A stretch of DNA of 58,005 nucleotides from Exobacillus caeni (GTDB taxonomy: Bacteria > Bacillota > Bacilli > Bacillales > Guptibacillaceae): assembly GCF_005747095.1 (NCBI RefSeq), contig NZ_SWLG01000022.1, positions 1 to 58,005 on the forward strand. The letters are read 5' to 3'. Made by a program: the position numbers and the translations under genes. The notes under the pieces are model-generated. The model searched no databases. It was not told where the DNA came from and was given only the letters and a program-made list of their open reading frames with translations. Every line of letters begins with the position of its first letter. The first letter of the stretch is position 1. Of this stretch, positions 25,917-33,625 are shown piece by piece.

Positions 25917-27113
25917 GTGAATCAGTCATCGAAACCGAAACTATGGTCAAAAGATTTTATCATCGTTTCGGCCGTGAATTTTTTCTTGTATTTAATTTTT
26001 TATTTATTGTTGGTGACAATTGCTGTTTATGCAGTAGAATTGTTTGACGTCACAGAAAGCCAGGCAGGTCTTGCGACAGGAATCTTTATTATCGGAACAT
26101 TGATCGGCAGGCTATTTATCGGGCGTATGATAAACGTGACCGGAAACAGGAAAATGCTTTTTATTGGCCTTATCTTTTTCACTTTGACTTCAGGGTTATA
26201 TTTTATCAATGCCGGAATCACTATCCTGCTGTTAACCCGCTTTATACATGGTATAGCACTCGGCATCGCCAGTACTGCAACCGGTACGATCGTTGCCCAG
26301 ATTATTCCTAAAACACGTAAAGGCGAAGGAATCGGATATTACAGCATGAGCATAACATTGGCGACTGCAGTAGGGCCGTTTATCGGCTTATATATGAGCC
26401 AGCATGCAACTTATCAATCGATTTTTAGCTTTTGTCTCGGACTGGGGGTTATCAGCTTGATAATAGCGGCCTTCATGAATATCCCGGAGGTGAAAACATC
26501 TACTTCCGACGACAGAAAAGGGCTAACACTATCAAGCTTTATTGAACCAAAAGCAGTGCCTATCGCATTAGTGACATTAATTCTGGCACTTGGCTACTCA
26601 AGTGTGCTTTCGTTCATCAATTTCTTTGCAATCGAGATCGATCTCGTGGAAATCGCGAGCTTCTTCTTTATCGTATATGCGGTAGCTATATTGGTTTCCC
26701 GCCCGCTCACTGGGCGCCTGATGGATGTTAGAGGAGCTAATGCGGTCATGTATCCAGCCTTTGTATTTTTTGGAGGAGGATTATTGCTTTTGAGCTCCGC
26801 CAGTAACGCCGTAATATTATTATTGTCGGGCATTTTGATAGGCTTTGGATTCGGTAATATGCAATCGATCACACAGGCCATCGCCGTTAAGTTAACACCA
26901 CCACACCGAATGGGATTAGCAACTTCCACGTACTATATCTTTTTAGATGCAGGACTTGGATTCGGGCCTTATTTTCTCGGGCTACTCATACCCTTTACCG
27001 GCTATCGCAGTTTATATCTCATGATGGGTATCATGGTGCTGGCAACAACGGTTCTCTATTATTTCATGCATGGTATAAAAGAAAAATCTTCCAGAGTAGC
27101 TTCGGTACATTAA
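25917..27113 (+). CDS. MFS transporter (drug/metabolite efflux type)
   Basis: A 398-residue protein with 12 predicted transmembrane helices. The MFS motif A-like loop appears between helices 2 and 3 (GRLFIGRMINVTGNRKM) and again in the second half (SRPLTGRLMDVRGANAVM). The GTG start at 25917 lies 1 bp after the marR stop with GGGAG upstream. An ATG at 25875 lies inside marR and gives a charged leader that does not fit. Pairing with a MarR repressor points to efflux of a small toxic compound. It resembles the YwoG/YttB group. Substrate unknown. Confidence 0.87.
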   Translation: MNQSSKPKLWSKDFIIVSAVNFFLYLIFYLLLVTIAVYAVELFDVTESQAGLATGIFIIGTLIGRLFIGRMINVTGNRKMLFIGLIFFTLTSGLYFINAGITILLLTRFIHGIALGIASTATGTIVAQIIPKTRKGEGIGYYSMSITLATAVGPFIGLYMSQHATYQSIFSFCLGLGVISLIIAAFMNIPEVKTSTSDDRKGLTLSSFIEPKAVPIALVTLILALGYSSVLSFINFFAIEIDLVEIASFFFIVYAVAILVSRPLTGRLMDVRGANAVMYPAFVFFGGGLLLLSSASNAVILLLSGILIGFGFGNMQSITQAIAVKLTPPHRMGLATSTYYIFLDAGLGFGPYFLGLLIPFTGYRSLYLMMGIMVLATTVLYYFMHGIKEKSSRVASVH

Positions 27114-27126
27114 TTGAATCATTTGG

Positions 27127-27166
27127 AAAAAAGCAGAGGCATTTAATTTCTTCTGCTTTTTTTTTG
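27127..27166 (+). terminator. Terminator of the marR-MFS operon
   Basis: AAAAAAGCAGA with TCTGCTTTTTT plus a long T-run on the + strand, after the stop at 27113. Confidence 0.85.
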
Positions 27167-27285
27167 CTTTTTATATTTTTGTTTTTTAAAAAAACCACAA
27201 TATTTTTCTCCAATGCTAGTTTTACACAGCAAGAGTAATAATTTCGGCTTTAAAAGTAACACTATATAAGAAAGGAGTGGATAAC

Positions 27286-28287
27286 ATGATTAACAATAAT
27301 GATCCAGCTATAGAATTAACTGCAAACGAAATCTCTAATATTTGGGCAGGTTATTTAAAAAGCAGCATGGAACTAAGGTTTTTTGAACATTTTCTTTCCA
27401 CCACCAAAGATAAAGACATCAAAAAAGTGGTAGAGAAAATGTTTAATTTTTCACAAAAAAAAATAAACGAACTCAAGAAGATTTTCAATAAAGATCATCT
27501 TGCAGTTCCTCTAGGATTTACTGAAAAAGACATAAGAGATGATGCAGAAAAAGTATTTTCCGATCAATTAATACTATTCTTTTGCAATGATCTCACAATG
27601 CTATCGATGATTACATATCCAAGTGCGTTATCTGATTGCACTAGAAAAGATATTCGAGACTATTTTCAAATGAGCATTGAACACAACATAAAGATACAGA
27701 ATGAAATAACAGAACTGATGCTATCAAAGGGCATCTATTTAAAGCCTCCACAGGTGTCGATTAACAGCGAATTAGATTTTGTTGAAAACGTTAGTTATCT
27801 TAACGGATTTTTCGGAGGATCAAGGCCAGTCAATACTGCTGAAATTGCTAACTTATCCAGAATTATTCAGAGAGCCCAGTTTTCAAAAATGATTTTTGTG
27901 GGCTTTAGTCAACTTGCGACAGAAAAAGAAGTAAAAAAGTATTTCAGAAAAGGTAGAGATGAACTCGAAAAAGTCTCAGATGCCCTTCGAGAAATACTGG
28001 ATGACGAGAATATACCCGTTTCTTCATCAAGCGATTATAAACTATATGATGTAAAAATGTCGCCTTTTTCAGATAAGTTAATGATGTTTTATGTTAATAC
28101 TTGCCTTGGAATGTTCTGTTTTATTATGATTAGCCAGGCTATGACCTCCTGTTTAAGAACAGATATCATTTTTGAATTAAACAAAATTTCAAAGGATATG
28201 CAAAAGTATTACAGCCAGGGCCTTCTTTTACTTATAAAAGAAAAGTGGATAGAACAACCTCCTCAACCAGTGAATAGAAAAATCTAG
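27286..28287 (+). CDS. DUF3231 protein (tandem ferritin-like helical repeats)
   Basis: A 333-residue, almost wholly helical protein built of two similar halves of about 165 residues. Each starts with a helix carrying a conserved aromatic (IWAGYLKSSMELRFFEHF in the first, LSRIIQRAQFSKMIFVGF in the second) and ends with a YY- or F-rich helix. This is the DUF3231 architecture, common in spore-forming Bacillaceae and of unknown function. Some members look like spore-coat-associated CotF-like helical bundles. The ATG at 27286 has AGGAG 8 nt upstream and is preferred to the in-frame GTG at 27277. It is monocistronic and ends in a terminator. Confidence 0.75.
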   Translation: MINNNDPAIELTANEISNIWAGYLKSSMELRFFEHFLSTTKDKDIKKVVEKMFNFSQKKINELKKIFNKDHLAVPLGFTEKDIRDDAEKVFSDQLILFFCNDLTMLSMITYPSALSDCTRKDIRDYFQMSIEHNIKIQNEITELMLSKGIYLKPPQVSINSELDFVENVSYLNGFFGGSRPVNTAEIANLSRIIQRAQFSKMIFVGFSQLATEKEVKKYFRKGRDELEKVSDALREILDDENIPVSSSSDYKLYDVKMSPFSDKLMMFYVNTCLGMFCFIMISQAMTSCLRTDIIFELNKISKDMQKYYSQGLLLLIKEKWIEQPPQPVNRKI

Positions 28288-28292
28288 AATTT

Positions 28293-28319
28293 AAAGGCAG
28301 AGCTTCCTCTGCCTTTTTT
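28293..28319. terminator. Terminator between the DUF3231 and aminotransferase genes
   Basis: Stem AAAGGCAGA with TCTGCCTTT, loop GCTTCC, followed by T's on + . It lies between convergent genes. Confidence 0.8.
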
Positions 28320-28335
28320 GTGCCCTTTTTTACTT

Positions 28336-29529
28336 TTATGAAAGCTTTTCTTTTATAACTTTACTTAGTTTTTCTATCCCTTCCTCCATTTCCTTTTGAT
28401 CAGCATAACTAAAGGATAGGCGAAGAAACTCCGTACCTTCTTCTTGTTCCTTAAAGAAGTATTTACCGGGCACAAAGGACACACCCTCCTCGAGGGACTC
28501 TGTTAACAAATCCGACGTATCGATTCCGGGTACTCTAGCCCAGACGAAGTAACCCCCTTCAGGCACATACCAGGTCACCGATTCTGGCATGTATTGTTCC
28601 AATGCGGAGAGCAACACATCGCATTTCTTTTTGTATGCTTCTCTTAAAGTTGGGAGGCGTTGCTTCAAATCATTTCTTTCTAAAAAGGAAGCCATGGTCG
28701 CCTGAGAAAACGGATGGCCGATATCCTTTTTGAACCAATCGAGAGCAGTAATAAATTCAGGTGCCGCGGTGACCCATCCGATTCTCATTCCCGGGGCTAC
28801 CACCTTGGATAACGAACCAACATAAAGAACACGGCTTTCATGGTCCATTGCTTTTAGTGGTATCGACTGCTCACGAAAATATAACTCCCCGTACGCATCA
28901 TCCTCTAAAATAAGAAAGTTGTATTCAGAAGCAAGTTCCAATACATGCTTTCGCCGCTCCAATGCCATCGTCGTACCGGTTGGATTTTGAAAAGTAGGGA
29001 TCGTGTATAAAATCCGTGGAAGGATCAGCCCTTTCCTTCTTCTCTCTTCAAGCACTTCTTCTAACCGCTTCGTATCGAGTCCATGCTCATCTACTGGAAT
29101 AGTAATAAAATGTTTCGTATAGTTTTGAAAGATCTCCAGGGCCTCCATGTAAGTCGGCGATTCAACAGCAACGATCGTTTGATCATCTATGATAATACGC
29201 GCAATTAAATCGATCGCCTGGCATGCTCCTGAAGTAATTAATACTTCCTCCTCAGAAACATGAATGCCACGTTCCGATAATCTTCCTTTGATCTGTTGCT
29301 TTAATTTAGGTACTTTAGGGCTTCCAAGATAATGCAGTGGCAGGTCGCGTTCTTCTTCAATCAGGCTGGCAACTGCTTTTTTTATCTGATCAGCTGGTAC
29401 AAGAGCCGGATCCGGGTAGCCGGAACTCAATCGTATACAATTCTCAGGGAGAGCTGGCATCCATTCCCCGGGCGGATCATTCTTAAGCGCTGCTTTAATA
29501 TTTGCGGAAAAAAAAGAGTCGATGTCCAT
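28336..29529 (-). CDS. PLP-dependent aminotransferase (class I/II, LysN/MocR-like)
   Basis: A 397-residue fold-type I aminotransferase without a DNA-binding domain. Visible features: substrate loop YPDPALVP and the N-terminal LHYLGSP, ITSGACQAIDLIA at the cofactor phosphate site, NPTGTTMALERR with the PLP-ring asparagine, EDDAYGELYF with the aspartate that holds the pyridine nitrogen, and the Schiff-base lysine in YVGSLSKVVAPGMRIGW. The pattern is that of 2-aminoadipate/aromatic aminotransferases related to MocR C-terminal domains. The substrate is not decided. In the ancestral chromosome this gene should have lain just downstream of rlmH. The inserted element now separates them. Confidence 0.85.
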   Translation of the reverse strand: MDIDSFFSANIKAALKNDPPGEWMPALPENCIRLSSGYPDPALVPADQIKKAVASLIEEERDLPLHYLGSPKVPKLKQQIKGRLSERGIHVSEEEVLITSGACQAIDLIARIIIDDQTIVAVESPTYMEALEIFQNYTKHFITIPVDEHGLDTKRLEEVLEERRRKGLILPRILYTIPTFQNPTGTTMALERRKHVLELASEYNFLILEDDAYGELYFREQSIPLKAMDHESRVLYVGSLSKVVAPGMRIGWVTAAPEFITALDWFKKDIGHPFSQATMASFLERNDLKQRLPTLREAYKKKCDVLLSALEQYMPESVTWYVPEGGYFVWARVPGIDTSDLLTESLEEGVSFVPGKYFFKEQEEGTEFLRLSFSYADQKEMEEGIEKLSKVIKEKLS

Positions 29530-29630
29530 TCTGTTGTGCCCCTTTCTGTTGATCTTGTTTCGATTATTTGGGATTCTACTCTAAATGACTTCTAAAGTTT
29601 TTCCTTCATTCCTTTAAGAAAAAGTAAAAA

Positions 29631-29653
29631 ACCGTACCTATTTGTGGTACGGT
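29631..29653 (-). terminator. Ancestral rlmH terminator, now detached from rlmH
   Basis: On the minus strand AACCGTACC - ACAAATA - GGTACGGTT followed by TTTTAC forms a strong hairpin and T-run. The left stem arm is the same sequence that encodes the last residues of RlmH (EPYHK stop), so in the uninterrupted chromosome the rlmH coding end doubled as the terminator's first arm. It now lies 17 kb from rlmH. Confidence 0.7.
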
Positions 29654-29655
29654 TC
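29639..29655. repeat. Attachment site at the left element end (direct repeat 1)
   Basis: TATTTGTGGTACGGTTC on +, 16 of 17 identical to 46732-46748 at the rlmH end. Read on the minus strand it encodes GEPYHK and a stop codon (TAG), an extra copy of the rlmH tail. This is where the 17-kb element joins the chromosome. Confidence 0.8.
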
Positions 29656-29688
29656 ACCGTAACGTTGGATAGGGTAAACTAACAAAAT

Positions 29689-29722
29689 AACCGGAGAGGT
29701 ATTTTCTATAACCTCTCCAGTT
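29689..29722 (-). terminator. Terminator of the SIR2 operon
   Basis: Minus-strand stem CTGGAGAGGT with ACCTCTCCGG around a ten-base A-rich loop, then TATTTTG. It lies between the SIR2 gene and the left attachment site. Confidence 0.75.
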
Positions 29723-29791
29723 ATATTAGGATAATTACCAAACTCATAGAATTAATATTCCCTATCTGAATCATAAACACATATATTATAC

Positions 29792-31117
29792 TTATAAGTG
29801 ATTTTCTACATAATCAATAATACCCTCATAGAAAAAGTTGATATCATCTTTCCCAAAAAATGATTTGAATCGTGTTTCGGAAACATTAGCTGTGAACTTA
29901 CTAATATCCCCCTCGTCTTTTAGCAAATCCTTTATCTTATTAGGGTCATCATTATGATATAAAACTACATCGATATTTGTAGTTGGTCTTATTGCCTTTT
30001 TCAGCATGTATCGGAACTCAAAATCTGCTTGTGGTAAAGAATATCCAATAAAAACCACTTTTTCTGCTTCTGCCAGTTCAACAAAAGCATTTTTCCAAAT
30101 GTTTTTAAATGTAACATTATCTAAATTCTTTAGCAAAGTTGGTGTAATTAATTCACTGGTTAGTTTTGTGTTATTTCGATCACCTGATAAACTATAATTT
30201 TTAGTGCAAAAAGGGCATTCTGGAGCGCTTGTGTCATAGAATTCCTCAAATGCTATGTATTTTTCTTGTGAGTAAAATAACCTTTGACAATTCTTACATA
30301 ATAGCCAATTCATTGCCCCATGAAGTTTTAATAACTTCACATTGTAATAACCCTGCCTTTTTAAAATAGTTGATGGTATACTCTCTATATCACTATCATC
30401 AAAAAAGTGGTGGTAATTATGGTCATATACACAGTAATCTAATTTTGCTTTTTCATAATCGCTATTACTTGAAACCACATGAGAAAAATATTTATCAACT
30501 ATAAAATCCCAATTAAGTGTTATTATTGACACCGGATCCCCTGTTTGTTCAGCTTCAATTCTCTTTTGTATAATTTTTTCTATAAAATTTAGATATGTTT
30601 GACTATCAAAGGATTGGTTTACACTGGACTTAACAAAAAGCCTAATAATGCAGAACACAAAATCGTTCCTTAGTTGAATAATCTTTGAGGTATCATATCC
30701 TTGTATATGCTCGTTAGAAGCAATAGCCTTATCCAGTATGGTAAAAATGTCTTCTAATGTGATATGGCTTTTACTTTCAGCAATATATTCATAGATAGAT
30801 TCTAAAAAACCGTTATCCTTTTTTAACTCATCCAATAACTTATATTTTTCTGCCATCGGAAGAGTCTCTATCTCTGCTAAAGCTGATTCGTCTGAAATAA
30901 AGTCAAAATAGTTTTTATTAGAAAAAAGCCTGATAATAAACTCTGCAATATTTATACGGGCTCTCCTGTATCTTTCTCCAGTTTTAAGTAATGTTGGATT
31001 AAAAGTTGCAAAATCCGACTCCTCTTTTTTAAATATACTTTTTAAAATTTCTGCTTGAGAAGGTAGATTTTCTATCATTGAAGCTCCAGCACCAAGAACA
31101 AAAACTGTTTTACTCAT
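29792..31117 (-). CDS. SIR2-like NAD-binding protein (candidate defence effector)
   Basis: Last gene of a four-gene operon. A 441-residue SIR2-fold protein: nucleotide motif VLGAGAS (residues 7-13), TLNWD (N202, D204), LHGAMNW with the conserved histidine H266, and FIGYSLPQADF near residue 367. Two CxxC pairs (C274/C277 and C301/C304) make the structural zinc site. SIR2-like domains in defence systems (Thoeris, DSR, SIR2-HerA, SIR2-pAgo) usually degrade NAD+ after phage sensing, and this protein has every residue expected for catalysis. Start: ATG at 31117 overlaps the preceding stop as ATGAGTAA, replacing the upstream ATG at 31147 which has no ribosome site. NADase activity is inference. Confidence 0.85.
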   Translation of the reverse strand: MSKTVFVLGAGASMIENLPSQAEILKSIFKKEESDFATFNPTLLKTGERYRRARINIAEFIIRLFSNKNYFDFISDESALAEIETLPMAEKYKLLDELKKDNGFLESIYEYIAESKSHITLEDIFTILDKAIASNEHIQGYDTSKIIQLRNDFVFCIIRLFVKSSVNQSFDSQTYLNFIEKIIQKRIEAEQTGDPVSIITLNWDFIVDKYFSHVVSSNSDYEKAKLDYCVYDHNYHHFFDDSDIESIPSTILKRQGYYNVKLLKLHGAMNWLLCKNCQRLFYSQEKYIAFEEFYDTSAPECPFCTKNYSLSGDRNNTKLTSELITPTLLKNLDNVTFKNIWKNAFVELAEAEKVVFIGYSLPQADFEFRYMLKKAIRPTTNIDVVLYHNDDPNKIKDLLKDEGDISKFTANVSETRFKSFFGKDDINFFYEGIIDYVENHL

Positions 31118-32450
31118 GAGTATATAACACTTCTTTCCACAACTCATAAGTCCCTACTAAGTCATAACCTAAGATAGGTGAATACTCTTCTGCAGACTTA
31201 ATAGATTCATCTATCAAATCTAATAAATCATTTGTACTAATTGAATTCCATTCTTTTAATTTATTATATAGGAAGTGATTAATACATAATGCCTTTGCTT
31301 CTGTTGTTGGATATTGTCTTGAAATAGTTGCACCTGTTTTTCTTTTAATTTCAATCGGTTTGGAATCACCGTAGTATGCAAAGTTATCCAAATTATCTTT
31401 AATAACTTCCGTACATTGTTCACAATTACATATATCTGAATAATATCTTTGATAATCATCTGGTAGTATTCCCAAATATCTTAGCAACGTTGCTACACGG
31501 CCATATTCTACTCTCTGATGGATTGGATACAAATAATATTTATTAACGGGGATCCCCCCGCCAACAGGGACAATCGCTCTTTTTTCTCCATACTCAATAC
31601 CGTGACACACACCTTGTAATTTTGCCTTGGATTTCTCATGACACAGTAGCACAGAAAAGTAATCTCCGTATAAGTTATATACATTAATTCCATTATCAGA
31701 AAGACCTTCTATTAATTTGCAAAAATTATTAAGTAGTAATCTTGATGATTCAAATGCTGAAAAATCATCTACCCATAAAAGCAAGTTCCTAATACCGTAT
31801 GATGAATACTTACTTATGATATCTTCAATATAATAGGCGTCTTCCAATATATCCTTTTCTATAACAAGTTGTGCCGCTAAGCTATCCAACTCATACTCTT
31901 GAAGAGAATAATTTATCATTTGAACATTGATCTCTATCCACTTCTTATAATTTTTAGTATTCATCATAAAATAAGGAACGATTAACCATTTTGGTTCAAA
32001 TGTTACTTTAGTATATTGTAAATACTTATAATAGTCCCTTTCCTTAGAGGTCTCAATAACGTGGTTTTTTTGAAAATCTAGAACTTTTGAAGTGAAGTCT
32101 TTCAGAATTGATTCACTTTCAAAATCAGAAGGTACCAATACTCTTTCCTGATCAATAATTTTCTCCTTCACAAAATCAGAGTAGTTATCTACCATCTTTT
32201 TTATTGAACTTTTTATCTTTCCATTTTTTCCTTTTATGTACTGTATATCATGTTGAAGAGAGTGGGTTAGTGGATCGATAATATAGCTAAACTTACGAGT
32301 TGCTACGAATTTAGAAATAGCTTTAGAAGCATGAGATATCATATTTCCATTAATAACCAAAAGGTCAAATTCATTTTTAAATTCATCAATAAACTTCTGT
32401 TCAGCTGATGTACCGTATCTAATTATTTTCAAAGCAGAATTTTGTTCCAT
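31110..32450 (-). CDS. Uncharacterised protein, predicted TIM-barrel, CxCxxC motif
   Basis: I do not recognise this 446-residue family. Eight hydrophobic stretches alternate with helices: LLVINGN (30-36), FSYIIDP (54-60), WLIVPYF (155-161), AAQLVIE (192-198), NLLLWVDDF (222-230), INVYNLYGDYF (255-265), QGVCHGIEYG (279-288) and KYYLYPIH (304-311). Several end in D, E or G, as in TIM barrels. A possible metal site CNCEQC (C341, C343, C346) follows and recalls the zinc motif of tRNA-guanine transglycosylases, though nothing else proves that kinship. It has a GGAGAGGAGAG ribosome site, and its stop overlaps the SIR2 start, so the two proteins are probably made in step. Confidence 0.7.
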   Translation of the reverse strand: MEQNSALKIIRYGTSAEQKFIDEFKNEFDLLVINGNMISHASKAISKFVATRKFSYIIDPLTHSLQHDIQYIKGKNGKIKSSIKKMVDNYSDFVKEKIIDQERVLVPSDFESESILKDFTSKVLDFQKNHVIETSKERDYYKYLQYTKVTFEPKWLIVPYFMMNTKNYKKWIEINVQMINYSLQEYELDSLAAQLVIEKDILEDAYYIEDIISKYSSYGIRNLLLWVDDFSAFESSRLLLNNFCKLIEGLSDNGINVYNLYGDYFSVLLCHEKSKAKLQGVCHGIEYGEKRAIVPVGGGIPVNKYYLYPIHQRVEYGRVATLLRYLGILPDDYQRYYSDICNCEQCTEVIKDNLDNFAYYGDSKPIEIKRKTGATISRQYPTTEAKALCINHFLYNKLKEWNSISTNDLLDLIDESIKSAEEYSPILGYDLVGTYELWKEVLYTHE

Positions 32451-32472
32451 ATTTCTCTCCTCTCCACTACCT

Positions 32473-32916
32473 TTATGACTCTAATAGCATGTTAAGCAGG
32501 CTTTCCCTTTGTACATCCCAATAAAAATCTGATTTTATAGGTTTGACTGCTTCAAATAATTCAGGATTTCCTTTTTCATCTAAGTTAAAATATAGCAATC
32601 CGGTGTTTTCCTGTTTGCATACATCTTCTATTTTCTCTCTGGTTATTCTATTCTTAGGTTTTAATATACAAATGGACATATAATCCACAGCAATACTGTG
32701 TTTCTTTACTTGATCTATTGCTTTCTTCCAGTTCCTTAACTTAAATTCTATTGCTGATACTTCCTCATTGTTGTTAATTGTTATCATATCAATTGAGGAC
32801 GAAAATAAAGGAACCTCTTTAAAAATTTTAAGATTCCTTTCCGTTAATATCTTCATACTAAGTTCAACCTGTTGAAATTCCGTTAATTTGGATAAGGTAT
32901 TTAACGCGGTGTTCAC
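32473..32916 (-). CDS. Putative PD-(D/E)xK nuclease-fold protein
   Basis: A 147-residue protein with the core of the PD-(D/E)xK fold: SSIDMITI with D43, then AIEFKLRNWKKAIDQ with E57-x-K59 and a following Q-containing helix, then a hydrophobic strand (MSICIL). These residues would make the metal-binding active site of a small DNA or RNA nuclease. The start is GTG, 1 bp after the stop of the preceding gene, with AAGGTG in the end of that gene as ribosome site. Second gene of the four-gene SIR2 operon. Fold assignment rests on the motif only. Confidence 0.6.
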   Translation of the reverse strand: MNTALNTLSKLTEFQQVELSMKILTERNLKIFKEVPLFSSSIDMITINNNEEVSAIEFKLRNWKKAIDQVKKHSIAVDYMSICILKPKNRITREKIEDVCKQENTGLLYFNLDEKGNPELFEAVKPIKSDFYWDVQRESLLNMLLES

Positions 32917-32917
32917 T

Positions 32918-33520
32918 TTATTTCACCTTACCTTTAATTTTTGACTTTGATGCATATTCTGGATACTTATTATATACATAGCTTAGTAAGCTATTTAAGT
33001 CTGTTGTGTTAATCTGCTTTTTAAATTGCTCAAGAAAAGGTATGAGATTTTCTTGATTAGGTAACTGAGGTATTATCTCGTTTTCAACATATTCAATCCC
33101 CATGGGAGTTAAACTATATACAGAAACAGTCATACCGTTATCTTCTAGTAAGTCATTATTATCCTCTTGTATATTGTCTTCCATATCCTCTAGAGACTTT
33201 AAGTCATTATCATAATCCCACTCATTTACTTTCCCAAATTTTCTTGTTTCTTCTTTAAGTAGCTCAATGTTAGTAAATAAATCTAATTGTTCATGTACGT
33301 CAGATGAAAAAGGGCCATAATGATACGCCTCAAATGATGGCAGATCTTCTTCAAAGGAAAATTCATTTAATTTTAGCTTTTTAAATATTTCTTTATTAAA
33401 AATAAACATCATTTTTGTAATCCTAGTTCTGCCTTCAATAGGCTCGGCCTTTTCACTACTTTTGCCCTTTAAATAAAACAAAAGCAACAAATAGTCTGCA
33501 CCTGTTATCTTACCGCTCAT
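32918..33520 (-). CDS. Putative winged-helix / Panacea-like protein
   Basis: First gene of the SIR2 operon, 200 residues. The N-terminal 85 residues have the look of a winged helix of the SocA/Panacea type: LLLLFYLKG, then IEGRTRITKMMFIFNKEIF, then AYHYGPFSSDVHEQLDLF. An acidic low-complexity stretch (about 110-130, many D, E and N) and a helical C-terminus follow. Such proteins act as antitoxin chaperones, or as sensor/regulator modules next to defence effectors. The gene could regulate the operon or hold the SIR2 protein inactive. Family assignment is tentative. Confidence 0.5.
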   Translation of the reverse strand: MSGKITGADYLLLLFYLKGKSSEKAEPIEGRTRITKMMFIFNKEIFKKLKLNEFSFEEDLPSFEAYHYGPFSSDVHEQLDLFTNIELLKEETRKFGKVNEWDYDNDLKSLEDMEDNIQEDNNDLLEDNGMTVSVYSLTPMGIEYVENEIIPQLPNQENLIPFLEQFKKQINTTDLNSLLSYVYNKYPEYASKSKIKGKVK

Positions 33521-33625
33521 TTTATCACTCCTTAAAGTGAATTATGAAAGTTCTTCTTATACCAATTATATAATATATTGTTCAATTTAAGAAATTTTCA
33601 TGAATGATTGTTTTGTTTATTAATT

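Noticed and set aside
29530-29638. Small gene between the aminotransferase and the attachment site
   Set aside because: No open frame with a ribosome site, only the detached rlmH terminator and A-rich sequence.
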